A stretch of 64,000 nt of DNA, taken from positions 1-64,000 of the IMG/VR virus record IMGVR_UViG_3300049427_000004. One strand, written 5' to 3'. Made by a program: the position numbers and the translations under genes. Below, piece by piece: positions 63,791 to 64,000 of this stretch (the stretch's first letter is position 1; every line of letters starts with the position of its first letter). The DNA comes from a virus. The notes under the pieces were generated by a model. The model was not told the DNA's origin. It saw only the letters and a list, made by a program, of their open reading frames with translations, and searched no databases.

Positions 63791-64000
63791 TCAACGCCTC
63801 TTCTTCATACGACCAACATAATCCAAGGCAATAAATACCCAAAAGAAACTCCACAAAATTATCTTATTTCTAATTCCGATATTAAACACTTCTGAGTCGT
63901 CCTTGGTGGTTCGTTTAAAATGCCAACTTAGAATGCTCATAACGATCCAACCAAGGGCAATGTATGCTACTACATTGACTGCAATATTAATTAATATGGA
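63791..64000 (-). CDS. Membrane protein, 5' end beyond window
   Basis: The frame is open to the right edge. The visible part has two hydrophobic segments (INIAVNVVAYIALGWIVM and KIILWSFFWVFIALDYV) around a charged loop, and ends GRMKKRR. Too little is visible to assign. Confidence 0.5.
   Translation of the reverse strand, partial: SILINIAVNVVAYIALGWIVMSILSWHFKRTTKDDSEVFNIGIRNKIILWSFFWVFIALDYVGRMKKRR

Noticed and set aside
6600-64000. tRNA genes, CRISPR arrays and insertion sequences
   Set aside because: None was seen: no cloverleaf with a CCA-type end, no spaced direct repeats and no transposase frame. A dedicated search was not possible.
4578-64000. Arbitrium (AimR/AimP) lysis-lysogeny system
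   Set aside because: Expected in SPbeta-type phages, but no TPR regulator followed by a short secreted peptide gene is in this window; it may lie beyond the right edge.

Overview
The first 4.5 kb are ordinary chromosome of a Gram-positive, Paenibacillus-like member of the Bacillales: a DedA-family membrane protein, a SulP anion transporter, a small acidic protein, a DUF6376-like lipoprotein and a polytopic permease. The last permease is interrupted: its C-terminus runs into AT-rich foreign DNA at about 4470-4500, exactly where a large serine recombinase gene begins. This marks the left attachment site of a large prophage that fills the rest of the window and continues past its right edge.

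The prophage part (about 4.5-64 kb) is AT-rich and almost entirely on the minus strand. It resembles the early, DNA-metabolism half of SPbeta/phi3T-type Bacillales phages; no capsid, tail or lysis genes are present. From left to right it holds the integrase module; a RecU-like nuclease and a DnaE-type polymerase III alpha subunit; one isolated plus-strand gene; a nucleotidyltransferase-fold protein and a GH15-like protein; a long run of very small proteins, many with zinc ribbons; a sigma factor and a CPBP membrane protease; a nucleotide module (thymidylate synthase, an NTP-pyrophosphatase-like protein, ribonucleotide reductase large subunit, and a small subunit with an N-terminal ATP cone); a RecJ-like exonuclease; a metallophosphatase; a GHKL ATPase; a Myb-like protein; and a replication block (Toprim primase, DnaB-type helicase, UvrD-type helicase). 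These are followed by a macro-domain protein next to an RNA ligase, a LexA-boxed UvrX/YolD cassette, an HNH endonuclease, a Gam-like nuclease inhibitor and more small zinc proteins.

The genes could together run a self-sufficient replication programme: helicase, primase and polymerase copy DNA; the reductase, ThyA and pyrophosphatase-like protein supply and clean dNTPs; RecJ, RecU, UvrD and Gam serve recombination; UvrX gives SOS-inducible bypass. Spacing is tight, with many ATGA or TTGA overlaps, so transcription is probably polycistronic from a few sigma-A-like promoters (about 6.1, 22.1, 31.7, 42.0, 52.3 and 56.6 kb).

Three genome-wide signals stand out. First, at least nine genes have a strong Shine-Dalgarno sequence followed about 8 nt later by ATT, ATA or ATC and no credible ATG, GTG or TTG start; they include the replicative helicase and the HNH endonuclease. 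Second, the octamer AATACATA occurs about 38 times on the minus (transcribed-sense) strand against about 2 on the other, in more than one codon phase. Third, a small ATGAAA...TTTCAT inverted repeat recurs immediately 5' of Shine-Dalgarno sequences between genes. All counts were made by eye.
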